A stretch of 64,000 bases of DNA from Bacillota bacterium (GTDB taxonomy: Bacteria; Bacillota; Clostridia; Clostridiales; Clostridiaceae). The stretch is from contig JAEXLD010000041.1 in the NCBI GenBank assembly GCA_023445445.1, forward strand, positions 131,573 through 195,572, given 5' to 3'. A program made the position numbers and the translations under genes. Below are positions 18,659 through 25,289 of the stretch, piece by piece. Each line of letters starts with the position of its first letter. The stretch's first letter is position 1. Below the pieces are notes generated by a model. The model was given only the letters and a program-made list of their open reading frames with translations, ran no database searches and was not told the origin of the DNA.

Positions 18659-18874
18659 ATGTTGAAATGCAGAAGAAAAAAGTTAGGTATTAGCCAAAAG
18701 TCCCTAGCTGAAAAGTTAGGTGTTACTCAAAGTTATTATTCTAGAATAGAAAATGGTAAATTCAATAATGTTAACATTGAATTTATTTTCAATTTATCTA
18801 AAGAATTAAAGCTAGATAACACTGAAGTATTTAATTATTTTTATGACTTATATTCAAAGAGCAATTTAAAATAG
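18659..18874 (+). CDS. XRE family regulator, small
   Basis: 71 aa from the ATG at 18659 (AGGTGG nine bases upstream). Almost entirely an HTH: CRRKKLGISQKSLAEKLGVT then QSYYSRIENGKF, followed by a helical end. No sensor domain. First of two XRE genes facing the minus-strand ATPase operon; probably controls the accessory block or itself through the palindrome upstream. Confidence 0.75.
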   Translation: MLKCRRKKLGISQKSLAEKLGVTQSYYSRIENGKFNNVNIEFIFNLSKELKLDNTEVFNYFYDLYSKSNLK

Positions 18875-18959
18875 CATATTTAATATTAATTGCAATTGTT
18901 AATTTACTTGGTGAAAAATTCGATAATCTACTTTGTAAAATACAATTGAGGTGCTTTAT

Positions 18960-19250
18960 ATGCTATGTGATATATTAAAAGAATTAAGAGAAGATAAAGG
19001 ATTAAATCAGAGCGATCTAGCTATAATATTAAATGTCAGTAGACAAACTATTAGTGGATATGAAACCGGAGCTATAGAGCCTCCTTTCTCTACACTAGTT
19101 AAATTAGCTGACATATACAATTGCAGCTTAGATTATTTAGCTGGTAGAACTAAAGAAAAACACAATTTAAATCTTTTAAATAAAGATACTAAAGAGTTAT
19201 TATTAGAGTTAATAGAAGTGGTTGAAAAATATAATATTAAGAAGAAATAG
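18960..19250 (+). CDS. XRE family regulator
   Basis: 96 aa from the ATG at 18960 (TTGAGGTG upstream). HTH at residues ~4-60: LKELREDKGLNQSDLAIILN, then VSRQTISGYETGAIEPP and LDYLAGRTKE, as in phage repressors such as Cro and small CI proteins. The C-terminal ~30 residues are helical. It has no peptidase domain. Convergent with the ATPase operon across a shared terminator. Confidence 0.8.
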   Translation: MLCDILKELREDKGLNQSDLAIILNVSRQTISGYETGAIEPPFSTLVKLADIYNCSLDYLAGRTKEKHNLNLLNKDTKELLLELIEVVEKYNIKKK

Positions 19251-19276
19251 AGTAGGATTAGTTCCTACTCTATTAA
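19248..19276. terminator. Bidirectional terminator
   Basis: AGAGTAGGA and TCCTACTCT pair around a 5-base loop between the XRE gene and the ATPase gene, whose stop lies in the hairpin's 3' flank. Confidence 0.85.
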
Positions 19277-21594
19277 ATTGGTTTAGGTAACTTAGTTATA
19301 AAGCTACTGTAACCCTTGCTATATTTAATTAAATTCATACTGCTATACTGCTCCATGTCTTTTAAGTCTTCATACTCAAAATTATCAAGTTTACTTTTAA
19401 AGTGGTTAAAATCGTCCTCGGTGCTACCAGTTAACATCATAAAACTTGCACCTGATGCCTCTAAGGTATCAAATATTCTATCTAACTGATTTATATATTG
19501 AGTACTAAATATGAATTTACAAGCAAATTTTCTTGATTGAGGCATTATATATTCTAATATATCCATACTTGTAGGTGCCTGGAATACTTCGTCTATAATG
19601 ACATTACACCTTAAAGGCTTATCGTTTAGCATACCCCTCAATTGACTTGCTAACCAAATTTTAGTTATAAAGTAGGTAACTAATAAGTTCTTTTGAACTT
19701 TAGCAGGGAAATCGCCTTCACGCATTTTTATTAAAACTACTTTCCCTTGGTCCATACAATTAACTAAATTAATATTATCTTTTAAAGGTTCATTATACAT
19801 ATATTTTAATTTAAAATCTTCTCTTAACATTCCTATACGGTCCAGGATATGCTCTATTTTGCTGCCAACAGTTCCAATTACTTCAGGTTCAGTTCCATCT
19901 TTCTTATTCCCTTTGCTCCACTCGTCTAGTTCTCTTAAGGTATTTATTTCATCTTCTAAACCAGCTTTAAGTTCTAAAGATAAACCACTTATATAAAAGT
20001 CCCTCTTCTTATGATTTTCTAAACATTCAACTACATTTTTAACACTATTATACCCTTGAATAAAAACTACATTTGCTGCTGCATTTAAAAATCTTCTCAT
20101 TCTGCTGCTTAATGGATCACCTATACTAACACTATCTATAAAGCTCATTATTTGTTGACTTTGTAAACTTGCTAACTTTTGTTTAGTGAATATATCTAAG
20201 TCTTTCTTTATTTCTATTTCATTGTAGCCTAACCCTTGTATTCCTTCTTTTGAGGATAAATCTAATTCTATAAGCCTATCTTTATTAACATACTTTTTAA
20301 TTGTTTCTGATAACTCACAATTCTTTATAAAATCTATTACAATTAAACCCTCTTTTGCCTCTGTGCAGTCCTTAGCATAGTTTCCTATATAAGTAGTTTT
20401 CCCTCCACCCTGGGAGCCTATTAGCACTAGTGGTAAGTTCCCATTATTATACTCATTCTCTAAAAATGATGGTATTTTATTGCCTTTAAATTTCGCAGTG
20501 CCTAACCTCTTAGTACCAGTTGTTAATTCTATAGGAATATTATTTTCTTCTACATTAATATGGTTAATTTTGTGCTGAGCCAATAATAGCCTTCCTGGTA
20601 TTTGTATGAAATTACTGCATTCATCTGTTGAAAATGTATTTGAATTTATTCTGTAATCATACCTTTCTACATTAATTTTATGCTTTTCCTTCTTGTAAAT
20701 AAGTTCGTTATCCTCGTCTAATGTTCTATATGCTTGACATACACTTAAAGCGTTATTCTCTCTTCTAGTGCTATCTTCACTTTTGCTTAATAATGCTATT
20801 TGACTATTTAAAACAGTTGCCTCTTTCTTCTTATTAGTTGCTGGTGATAATTTTTGTTGTTGCTCCAGTATTCCAAGGATAGCACTATAAAGACTTTTTT
20901 TATTACCTTCAGGACCACCACCTGTAAAATCATTTATAACTTGTACCATTCCATCAAATAAGCTAAAAATATTTAATAAAGTACTTCTCATTATATAATC
21001 GAAAGTCATTTGTTTCTTTTCAATACTCTTATGATCCTTAATCTTTTCTATTGTTGCAGTATATCTATCTAGCCACCCAAACTGAGAAATTGGTAAGAAG
21101 TTGTATATTATTCTAACTCTATCATCATCTTTCATTATATCCATTACTGATAAAATACTATTAAGAGGCTCATTTGATTTCTTATCTACTGCTAAAGATA
21201 AAGCATCTTCTTTTTTATAAGAAAGAGAATACAAATCTGTACCCTCTTCCATTTCTTCTATTTTATCTACTATCTCTAAAGTAGCCTTATTCCATATTTC
21301 TTTACACTTTTCAACTATAATGTTTTGAAAACAGTCTGGAATAATGAAATAGAATTTAGCATTATTATCTTTTATATCTATAACATAGCTTATCTTGTAA
21401 CTTGTTTCAAAAAATAACTTCTTTTGTGCCTTATATATTCTTCTGTTTATTGCTCTATAAGTATGTGCAATAGCCTTAGCAATGTTACTTGAATTGTAGT
21501 TCCTTATACTCTTATGAGGTGTTATTTGTAAATAAATATATTTAGGTCTTACTAACTTAAAGTAATCTGAAAATGTTATGCTTTGTATCTTCAT
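19273..21594 (-). CDS. HerA/VirB4/TraG-like membrane-associated ATPase
   Basis: 773 aa. Residues 1-370 form a large N-terminal part without recognised motif (helical with strands). The P-loop ATPase follows: Walker A GSQGGGKTT at 393-401, Walker B CNVIIDEVFQ near 663, then FIFSTQY and a C-terminal LTGSTEDDF segment like those of conjugation ATPases. The closest classes are HerA, VirB4 and VirD4/TraG; I cannot separate them by eye. No relaxase or other secretion genes occur here, so it is not a full conjugation system. It forms an operon with two small membrane proteins (4-base overlap with the first), suggesting a membrane complex. Confidence 0.75.
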   Translation of the reverse strand: MKIQSITFSDYFKLVRPKYIYLQITPHKSIRNYNSSNIAKAIAHTYRAINRRIYKAQKKLFFETSYKISYVIDIKDNNAKFYFIIPDCFQNIIVEKCKEIWNKATLEIVDKIEEMEEGTDLYSLSYKKEDALSLAVDKKSNEPLNSILSVMDIMKDDDRVRIIYNFLPISQFGWLDRYTATIEKIKDHKSIEKKQMTFDYIMRSTLLNIFSLFDGMVQVINDFTGGGPEGNKKSLYSAILGILEQQQKLSPATNKKKEATVLNSQIALLSKSEDSTRRENNALSVCQAYRTLDEDNELIYKKEKHKINVERYDYRINSNTFSTDECSNFIQIPGRLLLAQHKINHINVEENNIPIELTTGTKRLGTAKFKGNKIPSFLENEYNNGNLPLVLIGSQGGGKTTYIGNYAKDCTEAKEGLIVIDFIKNCELSETIKKYVNKDRLIELDLSSKEGIQGLGYNEIEIKKDLDIFTKQKLASLQSQQIMSFIDSVSIGDPLSSRMRRFLNAAANVVFIQGYNSVKNVVECLENHKKRDFYISGLSLELKAGLEDEINTLRELDEWSKGNKKDGTEPEVIGTVGSKIEHILDRIGMLREDFKLKYMYNEPLKDNINLVNCMDQGKVVLIKMREGDFPAKVQKNLLVTYFITKIWLASQLRGMLNDKPLRCNVIIDEVFQAPTSMDILEYIMPQSRKFACKFIFSTQYINQLDRIFDTLEASGASFMMLTGSTEDDFNHFKSKLDNFEYEDLKDMEQYSSMNLIKYSKGYSSFITKLPKPI

Positions 21595-21821
21595 ATCAAT
21601 AACCCTTTTATGGCTTGAAGTATACAGTAAATAACAAAACTTATACTAACATACTTACCAGCTTTCTTTTGCCCAGCTATATACATTGCAATAGCTATAA
21701 GACAAGCTATAAGACATATCCAGTAACTTCCGTTAATTATTCCTAATACTATCCATTTAATAAAATTTAAAATTGCAGTTTTTAATCCTTCTACTATAGC
21801 ACTTACAATTGTTTCTTTCAT
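21591..21821 (-). CDS. Small two-helix membrane protein of the ATPase operon
   Basis: 76 aa. An amphipathic N-terminal part (~1-25) and two hydrophobic helices, GSYWICLIACLIAIAMYIAG (~32-50) and YVSISFVIYCILQAI (~57-71), joined by a basic KKAGK loop. The stop overlaps the ATPase start by 4 bases. The SYWICLIAC segment matches GYWLCLVGC in the upstream neighbour, so the two may be related. Possible pilin-like or channel subunit; inference only. Confidence 0.65.
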   Translation of the reverse strand: MKETIVSAIVEGLKTAILNFIKWIVLGIINGSYWICLIACLIAIAMYIAGQKKAGKYVSISFVIYCILQAIKGLLI

Positions 21822-21833
21822 ATCAATACCCCC

Positions 21834-22241
21834 TTATGCAAATATATCTCTAATCATATCAAAGGCAAAAGGCATTAAATACAAGGCTGCAAAGTACAAT
21901 ATATATTTAATCATTATTTTTGCAGCATCCTTAGAAGTTCCGTTCATAACGCTTTTTAAGATTTCTACTATACACCCAACAAGACATAACCAATAACCTA
22001 TAGATTGTGAGACTCCTAAAATCATACTGCCTGCACTATCTATTTTTCCTACTGCAGCAGTTGTATCTGCCAAAACTGCACTTGCATAATTAAGTCCTGC
22101 AACTGTAAAAACTAAAACTTTATATAACTTTAAATCCTTCTTCTCTAAATTGCCTATCCAGCTATCTAAACTTTGTCTTTCTTTTCTGCAAAAATCATAG
22201 TTTCTTACTAATTTATTGTCTAAAATTATTGATATTTCCAT
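21834..22241 (-). CDS. Membrane protein resembling TrbC/VirB2 pilins
   Basis: 135 aa. A charged start (~1-40) leads into VLVFTVAGLNYASAVLADTT, a signal-peptide-like stretch with a possible Ala-X-Ala site, then two transmembrane helices with a basic loop between, ending MPFAFDMIRDIFA. This layout matches VirB2/TrbC-type pilins of type IV secretion systems, though I cannot confirm homology. AAGGAGG ribosome site; first gene of the three-gene ATPase operon. Confidence 0.6.
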   Translation of the reverse strand: MEISIILDNKLVRNYDFCRKERQSLDSWIGNLEKKDLKLYKVLVFTVAGLNYASAVLADTTAAVGKIDSAGSMILGVSQSIGYWLCLVGCIVEILKSVMNGTSKDAAKIMIKYILYFAALYLMPFAFDMIRDIFA

Positions 22242-22320
22242 AATTATTTTCTTCCTCCTTGAATAATAATTTTAATAATGGTTAATACTATTAATATAAA
22301 ATTATCGGAGGTGGTCTACT

Positions 22321-22392
22321 ATGTCAGCATTTGTTTTAGGTTATATAGTTTGCTACGCAGTAGTTTATGGATTATATACATTTATGAATTAA
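22321..22392 (+). CDS. 23-residue hydrophobic peptide
   Basis: Reads MSAFVLGYIVCYAVVYGLYT then FMN. It has a near-ideal ATCGGAGGTGG ribosome site and plausible TTGAAT / TAATAC promoter boxes around 22259-22290. It runs against the surrounding minus-strand genes and is followed by two hairpins, the second a good terminator. Its size, hydrophobicity and structured 3' RNA resemble type I toxins or tiny phage membrane proteins. No antisense antitoxin was confirmed. Confidence 0.55.
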   Translation: MSAFVLGYIVCYAVVYGLYTFMN

Positions 22393-22441
22393 TTATTAAG
22401 ATTTAGATATATTAGTCAACTTATTATATGACCTAACATAT

Positions 22442-22515
22442 ACTACTAGCGTAACGCAGTTAGCGTAGTAGTTCCTTAGCCTAAGTCTACTCATCTAGAT
22501 TTAGGCTTATTTTTT
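22442..22515 (+). terminator. Two hairpins; the second is a terminator for the 23-aa gene
   Basis: First, ACTACTAGCGTAAC-GCA-GTTAGCGTAGTAGT (22442-22472): a 7-bp stem, a 3x3 internal loop and a 4-bp stem. Second, AGCCTAA...TTAGGCT (22478-22507) followed by TATTTTTTATT on the + strand. Confidence 0.7.
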
Positions 22516-22702
22516 ATTGATATTCAATAAAAGTCTTATTTAAATCACTCTCTTCTGCTATAAATCCAATAACCATATTTAAAATATCTCTTAAAGCTTC
22601 TTCATCAATTTTATCCAATACTTCTCCATTTTTGATTTTTTTAAATCCATTTTCAAGGTCCACTTTTGCACTTAAAAAATGATAAAATTTATAAATCTCC
22701 AT
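22514..22702 (-). CDS. Hypothetical small protein
   Basis: 62 aa from the ATG at 22702 (AAGGAGG upstream). Helical and acidic, with MEIYKFYHFLSAKVDLENGF at the start and IDEEALRDILNMVIGF in the middle. No family recognised. Probably last gene of the ParM operon, 10 bases downstream of the RHH-like gene. Confidence 0.5.
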   Translation of the reverse strand: MEIYKFYHFLSAKVDLENGFKKIKNGEVLDKIDEEALRDILNMVIGFIAEESDLNKTFIEYQ

Positions 22703-22712
22703 AAAATCCTCC

Positions 22713-22883
22713 TTAAAAATCAAAATTATTCTTTATGCCACTATCTTTTTTGTAGCTATCACTTTCTTTTTTCATCTTCTCTTTAATCAGTTCCTTTATA
22801 TAAATACTTGGTGATAATTGTTTTTTTAGAAATTCATATAGATCTGCTTCAGTATCTTTAAAACTTATACCTATCTTCTTCAT
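22713..22883 (-). CDS. Small ribbon-helix-helix-like protein after ParM
   Basis: 56 aa. A short strand, KKIGISFKDTEA, then two helices (DLYEFLKKQL, SIYIKELIKEKMKK) fit a ribbon-helix-helix DNA-binding dimer. The start overlaps the ParM stop (TAATG), so the two are co-translated. It shares the GISFK-D/E-T opening with the 50-aa gene upstream of ParM. Likely role: ParR-like adaptor linking the ParM filament to DNA, or regulator of the operon. Confidence 0.6.
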   Translation of the reverse strand: MKKIGISFKDTEADLYEFLKKQLSPSIYIKELIKEKMKKESDSYKKDSGIKNNFDF

Positions 22884-23698
22884 TAAAACACTTCCTTTCC
22901 ATATCGTTCATATGCAATTGCATTTGCCATAAATGGATCTCTTACTAAGTATGCATGAGGTATTCTGTTTTTAAATGCAGTATATAGCTTTTCTGCTCCA
23001 CCACCAATTAACACTACATTATTAGTCTTTATCGAATAGTCTACTTGTACTTTTCTTACTATGCTTTCTACAAATTCTTTAAATATATCCATGCTAACTG
23101 CTTTTCTTTCTCCATATATAAAAAGTCCATTCCGTATTATCCTTTGTGCATCATCTTGTTTTAAGTCAAGTCCATACGTTGAGTTTAGGTGATTAATAAA
23201 ATCACTTTCCAGATTCATAACTCCATTAGGTAAGCTTGTTGGCCTTTTAATTCTTCTCTTAATTCCTTCTAACTCTAATAAGCATATATCAGTGGTCCTT
23301 CCTCCTATGTCTATTATTATCCCTTCATAGTTGGCTGGTACTGTCATAACTCCTTCTGGAACTACTTCTACATCTAAAACTAATTTACTTTGCATAATTC
23401 TATTAATAAGATAATCCTTATCTTCTTTATATTGACTTAGTGGTAATCCTACAACTATTTTATTATTTTTATCAGTAGTGCTTCTTTCTATTGCTCCTTG
23501 AAGTAGATAAATCAAATTACTCCTATAGGCTTTTCTGTACTCTGTATCAAATTCTCCTTCTCCTAAGTAAATCTTACTATTATCTGTTACTATAAAGTCT
23601 TTACTTTCTATACTTGGTATTCTTGATACTTTAGATAGAAAACTTACCCTTTTACTACTTTTAGTGTAATAATTGCCTAAATCTACGCCTAAAATCAT
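22883..23698 (-). CDS. parM: ParM/StbA-type actin-like ATPase
   Basis: 271 aa. Actin-fold signatures in order: phosphate-1 loop GVDLGNYYTK at 4-13, phosphate-2 IIDIGGRTTDICLL at 128-140, and adenosine motif VVLIGGGAEKLY at 228-239. Such proteins form filaments that push plasmid or phage DNA apart. Slightly shorter than R1 ParM. Small RHH-like genes sit on both sides and a repeat-bearing 470-base gap lies upstream, all typical of a plasmid segregation cassette, here inside an integrated phage. Confidence 0.82.
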   Translation of the reverse strand: MILGVDLGNYYTKSSKRVSFLSKVSRIPSIESKDFIVTDNSKIYLGEGEFDTEYRKAYRSNLIYLLQGAIERSTTDKNNKIVVGLPLSQYKEDKDYLINRIMQSKLVLDVEVVPEGVMTVPANYEGIIIDIGGRTTDICLLELEGIKRRIKRPTSLPNGVMNLESDFINHLNSTYGLDLKQDDAQRIIRNGLFIYGERKAVSMDIFKEFVESIVRKVQVDYSIKTNNVVLIGGGAEKLYTAFKNRIPHAYLVRDPFMANAIAYERYGKEVF

Positions 23699-23784
23699 CC
23701 CTCTAATTCTTCCTTTCTCTTTCTTATACTTTATTTATATGTCTTAAGATAGAAAAGGTTCCACAAAATAAAAAAGAAGGAAAA

Positions 23785-23937
23785 TTATTTTTCCCTCTTT
23801 CTATCCTCTAACATCTTTTCATATATAAGTTGTTTTATATAAGCAGATGTACCTATTATCTTTGCTTTTTCTCTTAAGTATTCTAATACTTCAACATCAT
23901 CACCAGTTTCTTTAAAACTAATACCTACTTTTATCAT
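23785..23937 (-). CDS. Small ribbon-helix-helix-like protein before ParM
   Basis: 50 aa, opening IKVGISFKETGDDVEVLEYL and continuing with a second helix (TSAYIKQLIYEKMLED). It looks like a paralogue of the 56-aa protein after ParM. GAGGTGAG precedes the ATG. First gene of the ParM operon, 86 bases before parM. Probable DNA-binding partner or autoregulator. Confidence 0.6.
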   Translation of the reverse strand: MIKVGISFKETGDDVEVLEYLREKAKIIGTSAYIKQLIYEKMLEDRKREK

Positions 23938-24278
23938 TCTCTCACCTCTCTTATATTATTCTATATATTATGTATAATTCCTTTAAATTGGTCCATATTG
24001 CTTTGGAACTAGATTTGAGCTTATAGAAGGTCCAGCTATTAACCGAACTTTCCTATATTGCTTTGTATACTGAGTTCTCGCAAAATAGCCTTTATATTGT
24101 TACCAACTTCGATTTACCCAAGTCATATAAAGGAAGTCTCTCTAAATCATCCACCACTATAATATTTAAAGTCCTTTTAGCATTGGACTTAATGTATATG
24201 TATTTTTACATCTACAAGTAGATTTTCTGCATTGGCTCCACCATACCTGACGAGTTTTAAAGTCTTTATCGGCAACTG
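23938..24278. repeat. Non-coding region with short repeats, candidate centromere (parC-like)
   Basis: No coding frame with a ribosome site was found in about 340 bases. ATATTGCTTTG occurs at 23995-24005 and again at 24055-24065, exactly 60 bases apart. An inverted AAGTCC...GGACTT pair lies near 24170-24190, and TTTAAAGTC recurs downstream. Lying between two divergent DNA-binding-protein operons and next to parM, it is a plausible partition site. Confidence 0.4.
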
Positions 24279-24364
24279 ACTATACGTATTAACTTATTTA
24301 CGTATAGTTTGCTTATTCTCCTGTACGTATATACGTGGAATAACCTTCCATATATGCACGTATA
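24279..24364. promoter_or_regulatory. Cluster of ACGTA-centred operator-like repeats
   Basis: ACTATACGTA (24279-24288) and TACGTATAGT (24299-24308) form a perfect 10-bp inverted repeat with a 10-base spacer. Further TACGTAT (24324), TACGT (24332) and ACGTATA (24358) copies follow, just before the RHH gene at 24408. Multiple short palindromic half-sites are usual for RHH regulators. Confidence 0.55.
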
Positions 24365-24407
24365 TAAATATAATTTTAGGAAATACTTAAATTATGAGGT
24401 GATTAAC

Positions 24408-24533
24408 TTGAAGAAAAAATATACAACTAATATAGATGAAGAGTTGCTAAAAAAAGCTAAAATTAAAGCTATACAAGAAAATATAAATTTAAATGATTTA
24501 TTAGAAAGGCTCTTAAGAGAGTATTTGAGGTGA
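24408..24533 (+). CDS. 41-aa ribbon-helix-helix (CopG-like) protein
   Basis: From the TTG at 24408, with GAGGTGAT six bases upstream. KKKYTTNIDEELLKKAKIKA then INLNDLLERLLREYL is a standard strand-helix-helix. A longer frame starting further up would run over the ribosome site and repeats. It probably binds the ACGTA repeats in front of it and represses its own operon, which also holds a 35-aa membrane peptide. Confidence 0.7.
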   Translation: MKKKYTTNIDEELLKKAKIKAIQENINLNDLLERLLREYLR

Positions 24534-24537
24534 TCAT

Positions 24538-24645
24538 ATGACCAATATAATTTTAATAGCATTTTTTATATTAATATATTTATTGTATTTATCTGCTATT
24601 GCTTTAATTTGTATTATAAAAACTGTAGATGATATTTTTAAATAA
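24538..24645 (+). CDS. 35-residue membrane peptide
   Basis: Reads MTNIILIAFFILIYLLYLSA then IALICIIKTVDDIFK, a single hydrophobic helix with a short charged end. The ribosome site TGAGGTGATC overlaps the end of the RHH gene, so translation is coupled. An RHH regulator paired with a tiny membrane peptide resembles a toxin-antitoxin layout, but there is no other support for that reading. Confidence 0.55.
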   Translation: MTNIILIAFFILIYLLYLSAIALICIIKTVDDIFK

Positions 24646-24678
24646 TAAGAGCACCTAGATTATTCTAAGTGCTCTTAT
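24642..24678. terminator. Bidirectional terminator
   Basis: AATAAGAGCAC and GTGCTCTTATT form an 11-bp perfect stem between convergent genes. Confidence 0.85.
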
Positions 24679-24681
24679 TAT

Positions 24682-24879
24682 TTATATTCTATTTAAAAGT
24701 TCTCTAGCTTTATTTATATCTAAGTATTTTACTTGTAGATCTTCTCTATTTAATACATTTAAGTATGATTTTATCTCAGCTTCATATTCAATATAATATA
24801 AACTGCTATTGTTTAAGTGTAATATATACTTTCCTAAAGCTTTCTTTAACAATTCTATTATTTCATTTTCTTTTAACAT
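24682..24879 (-). CDS. Hypothetical small protein
   Basis: 65 aa with AAGGAGG before the ATG. Two helical stretches around a short strand (LYYIEYEAEIKSYLNVLN). No family recognised. A strongly structured 61-base element sits just upstream of its ribosome site and may control its translation. Confidence 0.5.
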   Translation of the reverse strand: MLKENEIIELLKKALGKYILHLNNSSLYYIEYEAEIKSYLNVLNREDLQVKYLDINKARELLNRI

Positions 24880-24899
24880 TTTAAGTCCTCCTTGAAATT

Positions 24900-24960
24900 A
24901 AGGAGTAACCTATGCTATGCTATATTTGCGAGATATGGTGGTAGCTTCGGTTACTGCCTT
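24900..24960. ncRNA. 61-base nested hairpin element
   Basis: An outer stem AAGGAGTAACC / GGTTACTGCCTT (one bulge) encloses GCTA/TAGC and CTATAT/ATATGG stems with a TTGCGAG loop. TTATTTTATT follows on the + strand, so it could end a + strand RNA. On the minus strand it would be a leader structure just before the ribosome site of the 65-aa gene. No known RNA family recognised. Confidence 0.45.
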
Positions 24961-24976
24961 TTATTTTATTGATATA

Positions 24977-25162
24977 TTATTTTAATTTTTCAATAACTAT
25001 CTTTTCACCATCAAACGATAATTTCACCTCTCTATCATCTAAATCTATATTCATTTCATCTAGCCAACTTTTTGGAATGCTTAATTTTGGTGCATAAGAA
25101 TTCTTACTTGCTGTTCCACCACTTTTATTAAACATTATTTTCAACACTCTTGATTCTTTCAT
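24977..25162 (-). CDS. AbrB/SpoVT-type DNA-binding protein
   Basis: 61 aa. The swapped-hairpin barrel pattern is clear: KIMFNKSGGTASKNSYAPKL then SIPKSWLDEMNI and VKLSFDGEKIVIEKL. AGGAGG precedes the ATG. The promoter upstream contains two TATTCG-type motifs, suggesting it represses itself. Such short AbrB proteins are often antitoxin-like, but no partner toxin is evident. Confidence 0.75.
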   Translation of the reverse strand: MKESRVLKIMFNKSGGTASKNSYAPKLSIPKSWLDEMNIDLDDREVKLSFDGEKIVIEKLK

Positions 25163-25178
25163 AAATTCATCCTCCTCT

Positions 25179-25221
25179 TATTCGTTACGAATAGTATATA
25201 TCAACCGTATCGAATAGTCAA
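25179..25221 (-). promoter_or_regulatory. SigA-type promoter with operator for the AbrB gene
   Basis: On the minus strand, TTGACT (25221-25216), a 17-base spacer and TATACT (25198-25193). The palindrome TATTCGT-T-ACGAATA (25179-25193) abuts the -10 box, and a second TATTCGATA lies in the spacer next to -35. Confidence 0.7.
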
Positions 25222-25253
25222 TATATATTTAATTTATTTATAAAGAAATAAAA

Positions 25254-25285
25254 AAGGCTAATAAGTATTTCTACTTACTAGCCTT
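25254..25285 (-). terminator. Terminator after the endolysin gene
   Basis: AAGGCTAATAAGTA and TACTTACTAGCCTT pair (one mismatch) around a TTTC loop. On the minus strand the hairpin is followed by TTTTTATTTC. It ends the late lysis transcript. Confidence 0.8.
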
Positions 25286-25289
25286 AAAA

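Noticed and set aside
19273..22241. A complete conjugation or type IV secretion system
   Set aside because: Only the ATPase and two small membrane proteins are present; no relaxase, coupling protein, VirB6/8/9/10-like or peptidoglycan hydrolase genes lie in the block.
24682..25162. AbrB protein and the 65-aa protein as a toxin-antitoxin pair
   Set aside because: They are separated by a structured element and about 100 bases, and the 65-aa protein shows no toxin motif; not enough to claim.
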